Positions 26,020-33,099 of a DNA stretch of 35,687 nucleotides are shown piece by piece. The stretch is from CAYGXH01 sp964354485 (GTDB lineage: Bacteria; Bacteroidota; Ignavibacteria; UBA10030; SZUA-254), in assembly GCA_964354485.1 (NCBI GenBank), contig CAYGZY010000060.1:1-35687 (forward strand). Reading direction: 5' to 3'. Under the pieces are notes generated by a model that saw only the letters and a program-made list of their open reading frames with translations, ran no database searches and was not told the origin of the DNA. The position numbers were made by a program, and so were the translations under genes. The stretch's first letter is position 1, and the number at the start of each line of letters is the position of its first letter.

Positions 26020-28584
26020 ATGATAAAAAATATTTTACTGGTTTTTATTTGTTTCTTCACAGTTTCTTTTGCGCAGATAAAGGTTAAAGAAACTACTATA
26101 CCATCGTTTGAAATTAAACAAAATGACCTCGAGCTTACACGCCTCGCTCAACCGTATCAATACTTCGATAAAATCGGTCCCAGAGCGGGATTGATGGGAT
26201 ACGAGAGCGGAACATTCGAGATGTGGGTATGGCCCTGGAAACCGCTGAGGAATTTTGAATTACAATTTCTTCTCGGCACTACTACTCAACCGATACTCGG
26301 GAAGGATATTGTCCGTACGATATCTGTCACGCCTGAAGTAACAACATTGACCTACACATACGAATCCTTCACGGTAAAAGAATATATCCTTATACCGAGA
26401 GATGAGCCGGGTGCCATTCTTCTTCTCGATGTTCATACCACAACCCCGCTCGCTATCATACCGGGATTTATTCCGGTGATGCAGCCGATGTGGCCTGCCG
26501 GCATAGGCGGACAATTCAGTTATTGGGAAGATGAGATGCATGGCTATGTGATATCCGAAGCCCAATGGCGTGCTGTAGTGTTCTGCGGTTCGCCGGCAGG
26601 GCAGCAGATGGCAGCGCCGCCCGCACACATGTTCGGCGATAATCCGCTACAGTTTAAAATAGAAGTGAAACCGGGTGAAACCGAAGGAAAGTTCATACCG
26701 ATCATCATCACGGGTGCGGTGCCGAATTCCACCGACTGGAAAATGAAGATGGACTCGGTGAAGGCGATTTATACAAGATTATGGCAGAACGCTGAAAAAT
26801 ATTATCGTGAGAACTATGATTATTACCGGAATCTTCGTAGCTCGACGATGCAGATTGAAACACCCGACAAGGAAATCAATCTTGCATACGAGTGGGGTAA
26901 AGTGGCGCTTGATAATTTAATGATCAAGAATCCCCGGCTCGGTTACGGCATGGTCGCAGGCATCGGACTTTCGGGCGGCGGCGCGCGCCCAGGTTTCGCA
27001 TGGTACTTCGGCGGCGATGCGTTCATCAATGTGCTTACACTGAACAGCGTCGGAATGTTTCAGCAAGCCAGAGATGCACTCGCATTCACCCAAAAGTGGC
27101 AGAGACAGGATAATTTTCCGATTCGCAAAAAGAATCCGGGCGATCCTCCAAGGGATGTAGGCAAGATGTCCCATGAGCTGTCGCAAAGCGACGGTATCTG
27201 TGATTGGTGGAACGATTATCATTACGGTTACAACCATGCCGACACATCGCCATGGTATCTCGTGGCAATGGGGGATTATGTGCGTACCAGTGGTGATGTG
27301 GAGTTTCTGAAACAGAACTGGAAATCGGTGAAGCAGGCTTACGAATGGTGCTTAAGTAAAGACAGCGACGGCGATGGATTGATGGATCTCAAGGGGGCGG
27401 GTCTGGGCGCGTTGGAGTTCGGCAAGCTCGTCGGCATCTACGCTGATCTGTATACCTGCGGCATATTTGTGCAGGGCATAAAAGAAATGAAATATATGGC
27501 GGAGTTAGTCGGTGATGATTCGACGGTAACTCAGGCAGATACACAGCTCAAAAAAGCACAACCACGATTGGAAGAATTATTCTGGTTAGAAAAAGAAGGT
27601 TACTATGCTTACGGCGCGACCGAGAAGGGCGAGCAGGTGCGTGAGAAAACTCCGTGGTCCGGTATTGCTATGATGTTTGGCTTATTGAGCGAAGAGCGGA
27701 CAGCGGAGAGCATAGAGAATTTTAATTCGGCGGATATGTGTACGGATTGGGGGATTCGGACACTTTCGAAGAAATCAGACCTATTCGATCCGACAAACTA
27801 CAACTACGGTGCGGTCTGGCCATTCATATCGTCGTTTTTTAACACGGCACAGTTTAAGCATAATTATGCATTACCGGGTTATCAGCTGCTTCGCTCAACA
27901 ATCAAACACGCGTTCGATCATGCGCTCGGAGTGGTGCCGGAAGTCTTTTCGGGCGAGTTGAATGAGAAACTTGGTGAAGGTTACCACCATCAGGGTTTCT
28001 CAACAACAGGATACCTGCTGCCTCTGGTGAGAGGATTGTTGGGATTGGAGAGAAACGCTCTGCTCAATCATCTCGATGTTAAGCCGGGCATACCTATGAC
28101 ATGGGATTCGGTGACGATAAGGAATTTAGTAATCGGATCACAGTCACACGATTTAGTAATTCATAATCACAGCAGCGGGAGCTCGCTAAGTATGTTGGAT
28201 AAAAATCCCACTGCGATTGATGTGAGCTTCCAGCCGATGTCAGTTGCAAATCGGGGATTAAATAGCTCCCGCCTGATAGCGCCTGAAAAAATCACGAAAG
28301 TAGATTATCCCCCCATTCCCGTGATCGAATTACCGGAACCTGATGGGAAAATAGGAATAACCAACAGCGGTCTAAGAATCGTTTCTTCACGACTTGAGGA
28401 AAAAAGAATTATTTACCTGGCCGAGGGTTTAGGAGGTAAAACATATCGGGCTATCCTGAAAAATCCGTATTTGGTGATGAAAGTTGAGGGAGCGAAAGTA
28501 GAAAAGGATGAGCTGATAATCTCATTCGAGAATACTTCCAAAACAGACTTTGCTCGGAAAGAGATAATCATTACATTCAAATAA
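26020..28584 (+). CDS. Exported (alpha/alpha)6 glycoside hydrolase-like protein, debranching-enzyme type
   Basis: 854 residues with a Sec signal peptide (MIKNILLVFICFFTVSFAQ). Residues 20-260 form an N-terminal beta-sandwich; the catalytic-type barrel covers about 290-690, with FAWYFGGDAFINVLTLNSVG (about 325-344), GDYVRTSGDVEFLKQNW and KDSDGDGLMD. The pattern follows amylo-alpha-1,6-glucosidase and related clan GH-L/GH-G barrels, where acidic residues in such loops are catalytic; Asp332 (GGDAF) and the Asp/Glu of the SHELSQSDG stretch are candidates. A beta-rich C-terminal region follows. Exact substrate unknown. The position between a secreted Asp-box protein and another barrel enzyme supports glycan use. 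Low-complexity repeat words are embedded near 27690-27720. Confidence 0.72.
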   Translation: MIKNILLVFICFFTVSFAQIKVKETTIPSFEIKQNDLELTRLAQPYQYFDKIGPRAGLMGYESGTFEMWVWPWKPLRNFELQFLLGTTTQPILGKDIVRTISVTPEVTTLTYTYESFTVKEYILIPRDEPGAILLLDVHTTTPLAIIPGFIPVMQPMWPAGIGGQFSYWEDEMHGYVISEAQWRAVVFCGSPAGQQMAAPPAHMFGDNPLQFKIEVKPGETEGKFIPIIITGAVPNSTDWKMKMDSVKAIYTRLWQNAEKYYRENYDYYRNLRSSTMQIETPDKEINLAYEWGKVALDNLMIKNPRLGYGMVAGIGLSGGGARPGFAWYFGGDAFINVLTLNSVGMFQQARDALAFTQKWQRQDNFPIRKKNPGDPPRDVGKMSHELSQSDGICDWWNDYHYGYNHADTSPWYLVAMGDYVRTSGDVEFLKQNWKSVKQAYEWCLSKDSDGDGLMDLKGAGLGALEFGKLVGIYADLYTCGIFVQGIKEMKYMAELVGDDSTVTQADTQLKKAQPRLEELFWLEKEGYYAYGATEKGEQVREKTPWSGIAMMFGLLSEERTAESIENFNSADMCTDWGIRTLSKKSDLFDPTNYNYGAVWPFISSFFNTAQFKHNYALPGYQLLRSTIKHAFDHALGVVPEVFSGELNEKLGEGYHHQGFSTTGYLLPLVRGLLGLERNALLNHLDVKPGIPMTWDSVTIRNLVIGSQSHDLVIHNHSSGSSLSMLDKNPTAIDVSFQPMSVANRGLNSSRLIAPEKITKVDYPPIPVIELPEPDGKIGITNSGLRIVSSRLEEKRIIYLAEGLGGKTYRAILKNPYLVMKVEGAKVEKDELIISFENTSKTDFARKEIIITFK
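27686..27720 (+). repeat. AGAGC-type low-complexity repeat inside the glycosidase gene
   Basis: GAGCGAAGAGCGGACAGCGG followed by AGAGCATAGAGAAT is read as LLSEERTAESIEN. GAGAGCATAGAG (27706-27717) is identical to 28982-28993 in the next gene. It looks like the same repeat family as the spacer tract at 8572-8610, although here it may have been absorbed into a native helix. Confidence 0.5.
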
Positions 28585-28688
28585 CTTCTACGCACTTTCT
28601 TCACCGCTCTGGTATATTGATTAATTTGTATCCAGGACAGCAAAGAAAAATAATTTGTGTAACATCAGAATAACCCTCACCCTGTAAC

Positions 28689-28712
28689 CCCTCTCCCGAT
28701 TTCGGGAGAGGG
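28689..28712. repeat. Perfect 11-bp hairpin at the start of the next glycosidase gene
   Basis: CCCTCTCCCGA (28689-28699), a TT loop, then TCGGGAGAGGG (28702-28712). The surrounding CCCTCACCCTGTAACCCC...GGGAGAGGGTG is the kind of short interspersed hairpin seen in many bacterial genomes. The 3' arm provides the only purine-rich stretch before the ATG at 28724, so the hairpin may hide or supply the ribosome binding site; alternatively it ends upstream transcripts, although no U-tract follows. Confidence 0.7.
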
Positions 28713-28723
28713 TGGAACACGAA

Positions 28724-31141
28724 ATGAAAAAACTAAACATCCTCAAATACTTAGAACGAAAAGACAAATGGTACCTTGGCGGAGGCAACCGTCTCATCTG
28801 GACGCCGCCGTTTCCTGTCTGGCTTGATTATCCCGGTTTCTGGGATAAGGCGCATTACTACAACTACGAGATCGAACCGGTTTATACATGGACGATACTA
28901 GATGAGGATGGAGTAGAAATTCCTCTAAGAGGGGAGGAGAGAAAGTGGGATCCGTCGAAGCTTGTGATGGAGCTAAGAGCTGAGAGCATAGAGCAGAGAG
29001 CCGAGAGTAAGGCACAAAGAACAAAGTACAAACAACAAAGTACAAATAGCGATGAGCGGGGAGCGTTGAGTGTTGAGGAATCAAAATGCTGTTTGCCGAA
29101 CGATGTGCTGACATCGGTTATCAGCATTAAAAACAATTCTAAGAATTCAAGGAAGCTGCATCTCATTGCATGGACTGTCCAACCGAACTATCCTTCAAAA
29201 AAAACGTCCCGGTTATCGGATATTAATGTCGGGAGTAATCATATTCTCTTCAGAAAACATCTTCACAGAGATAACGCTCCAGTCCTACCTGTTGATTGTG
29301 TCTTTGGTATAAATCGAAAAATCAAATCGTATTCCGTCAACCTCAGCGAAGGATCTGCAATTCAACCGTACTGGCGATTGACTCCGTTTGCCGAAAAGTT
29401 CAGGAACGACAGATTACCAAATGAGAAAAAATTGTCGGGGATAAATAAGGATGGGTTGGTTTTTATGGCTTTGCATAGGAGCATAGAGCTTAGAGATGAG
29501 AGCAGAGAATCGGTGGCTGTCTTTTTTACTGCCGCACCTGGCAGAGCTGAGGCGAGTAAGAATTATTCTACCGCATCAAAATTAAAAGATCCCCTCAATA
29601 CAAGCGGGAAAAATTGGACCGATTACTTTGCGAGCTTGCCGTACTTCCGTTGTTCAGATGAATACCTTACTCGCTATTACTGGTACCGGTGGTACGGACT
29701 AAAATTGATGACCATGGACGGAAAAGAGGGGAACTACAAGTATCCGTCGGTGTGCGAAGGAATCGGATACTTCAGAGCGCCAATCTCCTACAGTGCCATG
29801 TGTCATATGCTCGAGAATCGATGGCGCCGTGATCCAAATCTCGCACAGGGAAGTCTTCTCACATTCATCGATAATCAGCGGAAGGATGGAGGTTTCCGCG
29901 GATACATCGATATGAACTATTACCGACAAGAAATGCTTGGGGTGAGCATAGTCGAACCCTTTTACCATGCAAATTGGGGGAATGCCGTTCGGGAGTTGTA
30001 TCGTATCCATCCTGATAAAGAATTCCTGAAGAAGGCATATAACGGATTGGTTAAGTATGTCCGTTATTTTGATCGTGAACGTGATCCGGAAAGGAGCGGA
30101 TTATACGACATCGATAACCATTACGAAACAGGGCAGGAGTACATGCATCGGTATCTTGCAGTTGATCCTGGCGCCGATAAAGATAATTGGGGAAGAGTGT
30201 TTCGATTGAAGGGTGTGGATGTCACTGTTTATATTTATGAGTTGAAGAAAACGCTGGCTTGGATGGCGGAGGTTCTAAAACGCAAAGGCCTGCCCGCCTA
30301 CGGTGCCCGCCATACCCGCTCGACCGATACGATCGGGCGAGCCGATGACGGGCTGGTTCAGGTGGGCGCAGAGATTGTAAAGTGGCGCAAAGAGGCGGAG
30401 AAAATAAAACAGGCGATCGTTGAAAAAATGTGGGATCCGAAAGAGGAAATGTTCTTTGACATTAATCCAAAAACAGGCAAGAGAACAAAAGTAAAAGCGG
30501 CAGTTTGTTTCTACCCTTATATGACGGACATCGTTTCAGAAAAACATTTACAAGGTTTGAAAAAGCATCTTCTCAATCCGGGAGAATTCCGGACAAAATA
30601 TCCCGTCCCGTCATCATCGGCGGATGATAAATATTTCTCTGCGGAATCCGAATGGAAAGGGAAAAGAATGAATTGTCCGTGGAACGGGCGCGTATGGCCC
30701 ATGACGAACAGTCATATGGCGGAAGTACTGGCGCAGTGTGCGATTAGATTTAAGAGCAAAGAGCTGAGAGCGATGAGCGGGGAGTTTATTTACAAGTATA
30801 TCAGGATGATGTTTTTTAATAACGATCCAGGACGTCCGAATTGCTTCGAGCACTACAATCCGATCTCAGGCGAACCCTCTGTCTATCGCGGAGTGGATGA
30901 TTACCAGCATTCGTGGATTGTGGATCTGCTCATTAAATACCTCGCAGGTGTCCGACCGGAAGAGAGACAAATTGTAGTAGATCCGTTTCCGTTTCAGGCG
31001 GATTACTTTACGCTCGATAACCTCTTTATCTGTGGGAGGAAGTTAAAAATTGTCAAGCGATCGCGAAGAGTCACAGTTTGGATCAACGGAAAGAAATACG
31101 GTACCTCAACTACGGGAAAATGCGTCGAGGTACCGCTGTGA
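28724..31141 (+). CDS. (alpha/alpha)6 glycoside hydrolase-like protein, MGH/GH63-like, with embedded repeats
   Basis: 805 residues from ATG 28724 (an upstream in-frame GTG at 28712 overlaps a hairpin and is less likely). No signal peptide, so probably cytosolic, in contrast to the exported enzyme before it. The barrel shows EGIGYFRAPISYSAMCHMLE (about 344-363), NQRKDGGFRGYIDMNYY, DNHYETGQEYMHRY and CPWNGRVWPMTNSHMAE near 649-665, resembling mannosylglycerate-hydrolase-like and GH63/GH37 enzymes; DGG and ETGQEY hold candidate catalytic acids. Three AGAGC-type repeat stretches and one 84-bp GC-rich hairpin insert lie inside the frame, all read through without stops. The gene ends 4 bases before the stop of the convergent gene. 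Substrate unknown. Confidence 0.7.
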   Translation: MKKLNILKYLERKDKWYLGGGNRLIWTPPFPVWLDYPGFWDKAHYYNYEIEPVYTWTILDEDGVEIPLRGEERKWDPSKLVMELRAESIEQRAESKAQRTKYKQQSTNSDERGALSVEESKCCLPNDVLTSVISIKNNSKNSRKLHLIAWTVQPNYPSKKTSRLSDINVGSNHILFRKHLHRDNAPVLPVDCVFGINRKIKSYSVNLSEGSAIQPYWRLTPFAEKFRNDRLPNEKKLSGINKDGLVFMALHRSIELRDESRESVAVFFTAAPGRAEASKNYSTASKLKDPLNTSGKNWTDYFASLPYFRCSDEYLTRYYWYRWYGLKLMTMDGKEGNYKYPSVCEGIGYFRAPISYSAMCHMLENRWRRDPNLAQGSLLTFIDNQRKDGGFRGYIDMNYYRQEMLGVSIVEPFYHANWGNAVRELYRIHPDKEFLKKAYNGLVKYVRYFDRERDPERSGLYDIDNHYETGQEYMHRYLAVDPGADKDNWGRVFRLKGVDVTVYIYELKKTLAWMAEVLKRKGLPAYGARHTRSTDTIGRADDGLVQVGAEIVKWRKEAEKIKQAIVEKMWDPKEEMFFDINPKTGKRTKVKAAVCFYPYMTDIVSEKHLQGLKKHLLNPGEFRTKYPVPSSSADDKYFSAESEWKGKRMNCPWNGRVWPMTNSHMAEVLAQCAIRFKSKELRAMSGEFIYKYIRMMFFNNDPGRPNCFEHYNPISGEPSVYRGVDDYQHSWIVDLLIKYLAGVRPEERQIVVDPFPFQADYFTLDNLFICGRKLKIVKRSRRVTVWINGKKYGTSTTGKCVEVPL
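28970..29080 (+). repeat. Low-complexity repeat insert in the glycosidase gene (37 codons)
   Basis: A run of GAGCTAAGAGCTGAGAGC, CAAAGAACAAAGTACAAAC and AGCGATGAGCGGGGAGC words, read as ELRAESIEQRAES...SDERGALSVEE. GAGCTAAGAGC and ACAAAGTACA also occur in the spacer at 8577-8776. The peptide is hydrophilic and interrupts the N-terminal beta-sandwich between KLVM and KCCLPNDVL. Confidence 0.75.
29473..29512 (+). repeat. Second AGAGC-type stretch in the glycosidase gene
   Basis: GCATAGGAGCATAGAGCTTA followed by GAGATGAGAGCAGAGAAT is read as HRSIELRDESRES. It shares GAGCATAGAGC (29479-29489) with 28984-28994. The insert lies between two beta strands (GLVFMAL and VAVFFTAAP). Confidence 0.6.
30287..30370 (+). 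repeat. In-frame 84-bp GC-rich hairpin insert (28 codons) in the glycosidase gene
   Basis: Starts GGCCTGCCCGCC and ends GGTGGGCGCA. An inner hairpin pairs GCTCG-A-CCGAT (30318-30328) with ATCGG-G-CGAGC (30332-30342). GCCTGCCCGCC (30288-30298) is identical to 4771-4781 and GGGCTGGTT (30350-30358) to 5293-5301, so it belongs to the insert family of the 4.6-5.4 kb island. Translated GLPAYGARHTR...DDGLVQVGA, it splits a charged helix between WMAEVLKRK and EIVKWRKEAEKIKQ and keeps the frame. Confidence 0.78.
30751..30784 (+). repeat. Third AGAGC-type stretch in the glycosidase gene
   Basis: TAAGAGCAAAGAGC (30751-30764) is identical to 8581-8594 in the esterase/rhomboid spacer, and AGCGATGAGCGGGGAG (30769-30784) is identical to 29048-29063 earlier in the same gene but read in another frame. 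Translated KSKELRAMSGE in a helix. Confidence 0.72.
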
Positions 31142-31145
31142 AAAC

Positions 31146-32231
31146 TCAGATGTTCGTCCCCTCCTCGTTATAAACAGCTATCCCATTATCGGTTCCGATC
31201 CATAAATTCTTCCGGATAGGGTCAAAGAAGAGAGACTGGATATTGTTGCTCGGTAATGCAGGAGTATTTGACTGTGTATAGATAGTCCAGGTTGTATCCT
31301 TAAGCTGGACCAGTCCCACGCTTGTTCCAAACCATCGTATATCATATAAGTTCGTAGTTGCTGCATTGATATATGCATTAGGGAGTATGTTCCCCGTGTT
31401 TCCGGGAATGTAATTATTTTCCACCGCGGTACCCGGATTATATTCCGTCACTCCATAAAACTTTCCGGCCCACATGGTATTGGAATAATCAACTGCGAGT
31501 GAGTAAACCGGAGATATATATCCCGGTTGCAGATCATGAAAGGACCACGACCAGGGCGAAGATCGAGTGTTGACGTATGCCACACCTTCCGGAGCGCCAA
31601 AGAAGACCCATTCGTTGAATGGATTGGTAGTGATGCATCGCACTAAGCTTGATCTGAACTTATCAGGGGATTCCTGTACAAATTGTCCGTCGAGAGGATC
31701 TTCTGTCGCTAGCGTGGGCGGGACGTACCGGTGAACACCGTTGTTGTTCACAGCTGTCCAGACATCACCGTTAACTGATTTTAACGCACCAATCCCGTCG
31801 ATAACATTACCAGAGAAATCGAATCGCTTCCATGTCTTAAATGACCCGCTGGTTTTATAGCGGTTATATGCTCGCAGTCCGCCGCCGGCAAGACCGAACC
31901 AGAGGATCCCGCCTCTACCTTCAGCAATCGTATTGACTACATATTGAGTGCGTCTCGGATTGTAAACAGTCCAGGCCAACGAATCCCTAAAGGTTGTCCA
32001 TCGGCCGGTGGTATATTTTGATGCGCCGCTGTCGGTTCCGAACCAAATCGATCCTTCTCCGTCCTTGGTGATGCAGTGAATGTAATTGCTCATCAGACCC
32101 GGGGCAACGGCGGATGTGATCGTTATCCAGACAGGACCCCTGTCTTTGCCGTCTTTACTGTTATCCTTGCAGGATGTGAACATCAGTGAGAATGTTAATA
32201 TTGCCGTAAATAAAAGATATGGTGCTTTCAT
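31146..32231 (-). CDS. Lipoprotein with two-component-regulator-type propeller repeats
   Basis: 361 residues on the minus strand, the only gene in this orientation. Signal peptide with a lipobox-like MFTSC ending at Cys21. At least six repeats of the form W-(F/A/I)-G-(T/x)-x-x-G-(hydrophobic) are visible: WFGTDSGASKY, WFGLAGGGLRAYN, WTAVNNNGVHRY, WAGKFYGVTEYN, WFGTSVGLVQL and WIGTDNGIAVYN. They build a beta-propeller like the sensor part of hybrid two-component systems and of many surface proteins, but no kinase or membrane domain follows, so it is a stand-alone propeller at the envelope. Its stop lies 4 bases from the convergent glycosidase stop. Binding partner unknown. Confidence 0.8.
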   Translation of the reverse strand: MKAPYLLFTAILTFSLMFTSCKDNSKDGKDRGPVWITITSAVAPGLMSNYIHCITKDGEGSIWFGTDSGASKYTTGRWTTFRDSLAWTVYNPRRTQYVVNTIAEGRGGILWFGLAGGGLRAYNRYKTSGSFKTWKRFDFSGNVIDGIGALKSVNGDVWTAVNNNGVHRYVPPTLATEDPLDGQFVQESPDKFRSSLVRCITTNPFNEWVFFGAPEGVAYVNTRSSPWSWSFHDLQPGYISPVYSLAVDYSNTMWAGKFYGVTEYNPGTAVENNYIPGNTGNILPNAYINAATTNLYDIRWFGTSVGLVQLKDTTWTIYTQSNTPALPSNNIQSLFFDPIRKNLWIGTDNGIAVYNEEGTNI

Positions 32232-32394
32232 GTTTGGATTTTTTTGTAAAAAATGGTATTTATACGTTTGACGTAATTTACGAAAGAAAGTTTCATCAAC
32301 AAAATGGATATTTTTTAGGATATTTCATTAAATCACTTAGAGGTTACCGTCCTGCACAGGGGTATTAAAAACCTGTTAAATGGCAGTAAAAAAC

Positions 32395-32423
32395 TTGACT
32401 TGAATATATTTTTTTCCTATACT
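32395..32423 (+). promoter_or_regulatory. Sigma70-type promoter before the lipoprotein/TonB-receptor operon
   Basis: TTGACT (32395-32400), 17-base AT-rich spacer, TATACT (32418-32423): five of six matches in each box. It lies in the 248-bp divergent spacer 32232-32479, which holds no gene. A small perfect palindrome CGTAA-T-TTACG at 32272-32282 lies on the side of the minus-strand gene and could be an operator, but nothing else supports this. Confidence 0.75.
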
Positions 32424-32479
32424 ACACTTGTAATTAAATCGTTAACGATTCCCCCTAACTGCCACGTCGGGTTAAATAT

Positions 32480-33073
32480 ATGAAGACATACAAACGATTT
32501 ATCTCCTGGGTCGCGGTCATAACTGTCTTACTTTTACATCTCTTAGTGAATATCGGGTGTCAGTACGAATACTCATCCCCTCTTCCGGGTGTAATTGAAA
32601 TTCGTCTGAAAACAATTTCCGACACGACACAGATAGATTTCTCGCCCCTTAATAGTTTCACACTAAAGATTTCACAGCAAATGACCATTCGGTCAAGCGG
32701 CTCGAAGGTTCTGATCTACAGCGATATTAAAGCCTTCGAAACGAAACCGATAATTGTTAACACGCTGGATCCTCGGGCGAGAGATTCAACGCTGGTAATC
32801 GGACAGACATACGCACCCCCGGACGAATACATCGGCGTCGATGTTCTGCTTGAGCCCGCGGAGGAAGTAATTTTGCGTGGATATCAGGTGATCGATGTCC
32901 TGAGACCGGAAGGATTCACTGCGCTCTTGTCATTCCGAAAACCATTCCATGTCACTGAAGGCAAACAAACGATAATCACGCTGACTATCGATCTTTCAAA
33001 ATCCCTGCAGAAGGGTGCATTCACTTATATGTTTGTTCCCTACTACGAAATTACGAGCATTCAATATCAATGA
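32480..33073 (+). CDS. Putative lipoprotein of unknown function
   Basis: 197 residues. A basic N-terminus and hydrophobic segment (VAVITVLLLHLLV) end in NIGC, a lipobox with Cys27. The rest is predicted beta-rich, with several alternating-hydrophobic strands (VIEIRLKTI, GVDVLLEPAEEVILRGYQVI, KQTIITLTIDLSK). I do not recognise the family. It is the first gene after a TTGACT/TATACT promoter and is followed 26 bases later by a second lipoprotein and then a TonB-dependent receptor, so it may be an accessory of that outer-membrane system. Confidence 0.7.
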   Translation: MKTYKRFISWVAVITVLLLHLLVNIGCQYEYSSPLPGVIEIRLKTISDTTQIDFSPLNSFTLKISQQMTIRSSGSKVLIYSDIKAFETKPIIVNTLDPRARDSTLVIGQTYAPPDEYIGVDVLLEPAEEVILRGYQVIDVLRPEGFTALLSFRKPFHVTEGKQTIITLTIDLSKSLQKGAFTYMFVPYYEITSIQYQ

Positions 33074-33099
33074 ACGTCCAAGTATGAGGAAAACCCAGA

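Noticed and set aside
28708..28722. GAGGGTGGAACAC, resembling a T-box antiterminator string
   Set aside because: It arises from the arm of an interspersed hairpin, lacks the rest of a T-box leader and precedes a glycosidase gene.
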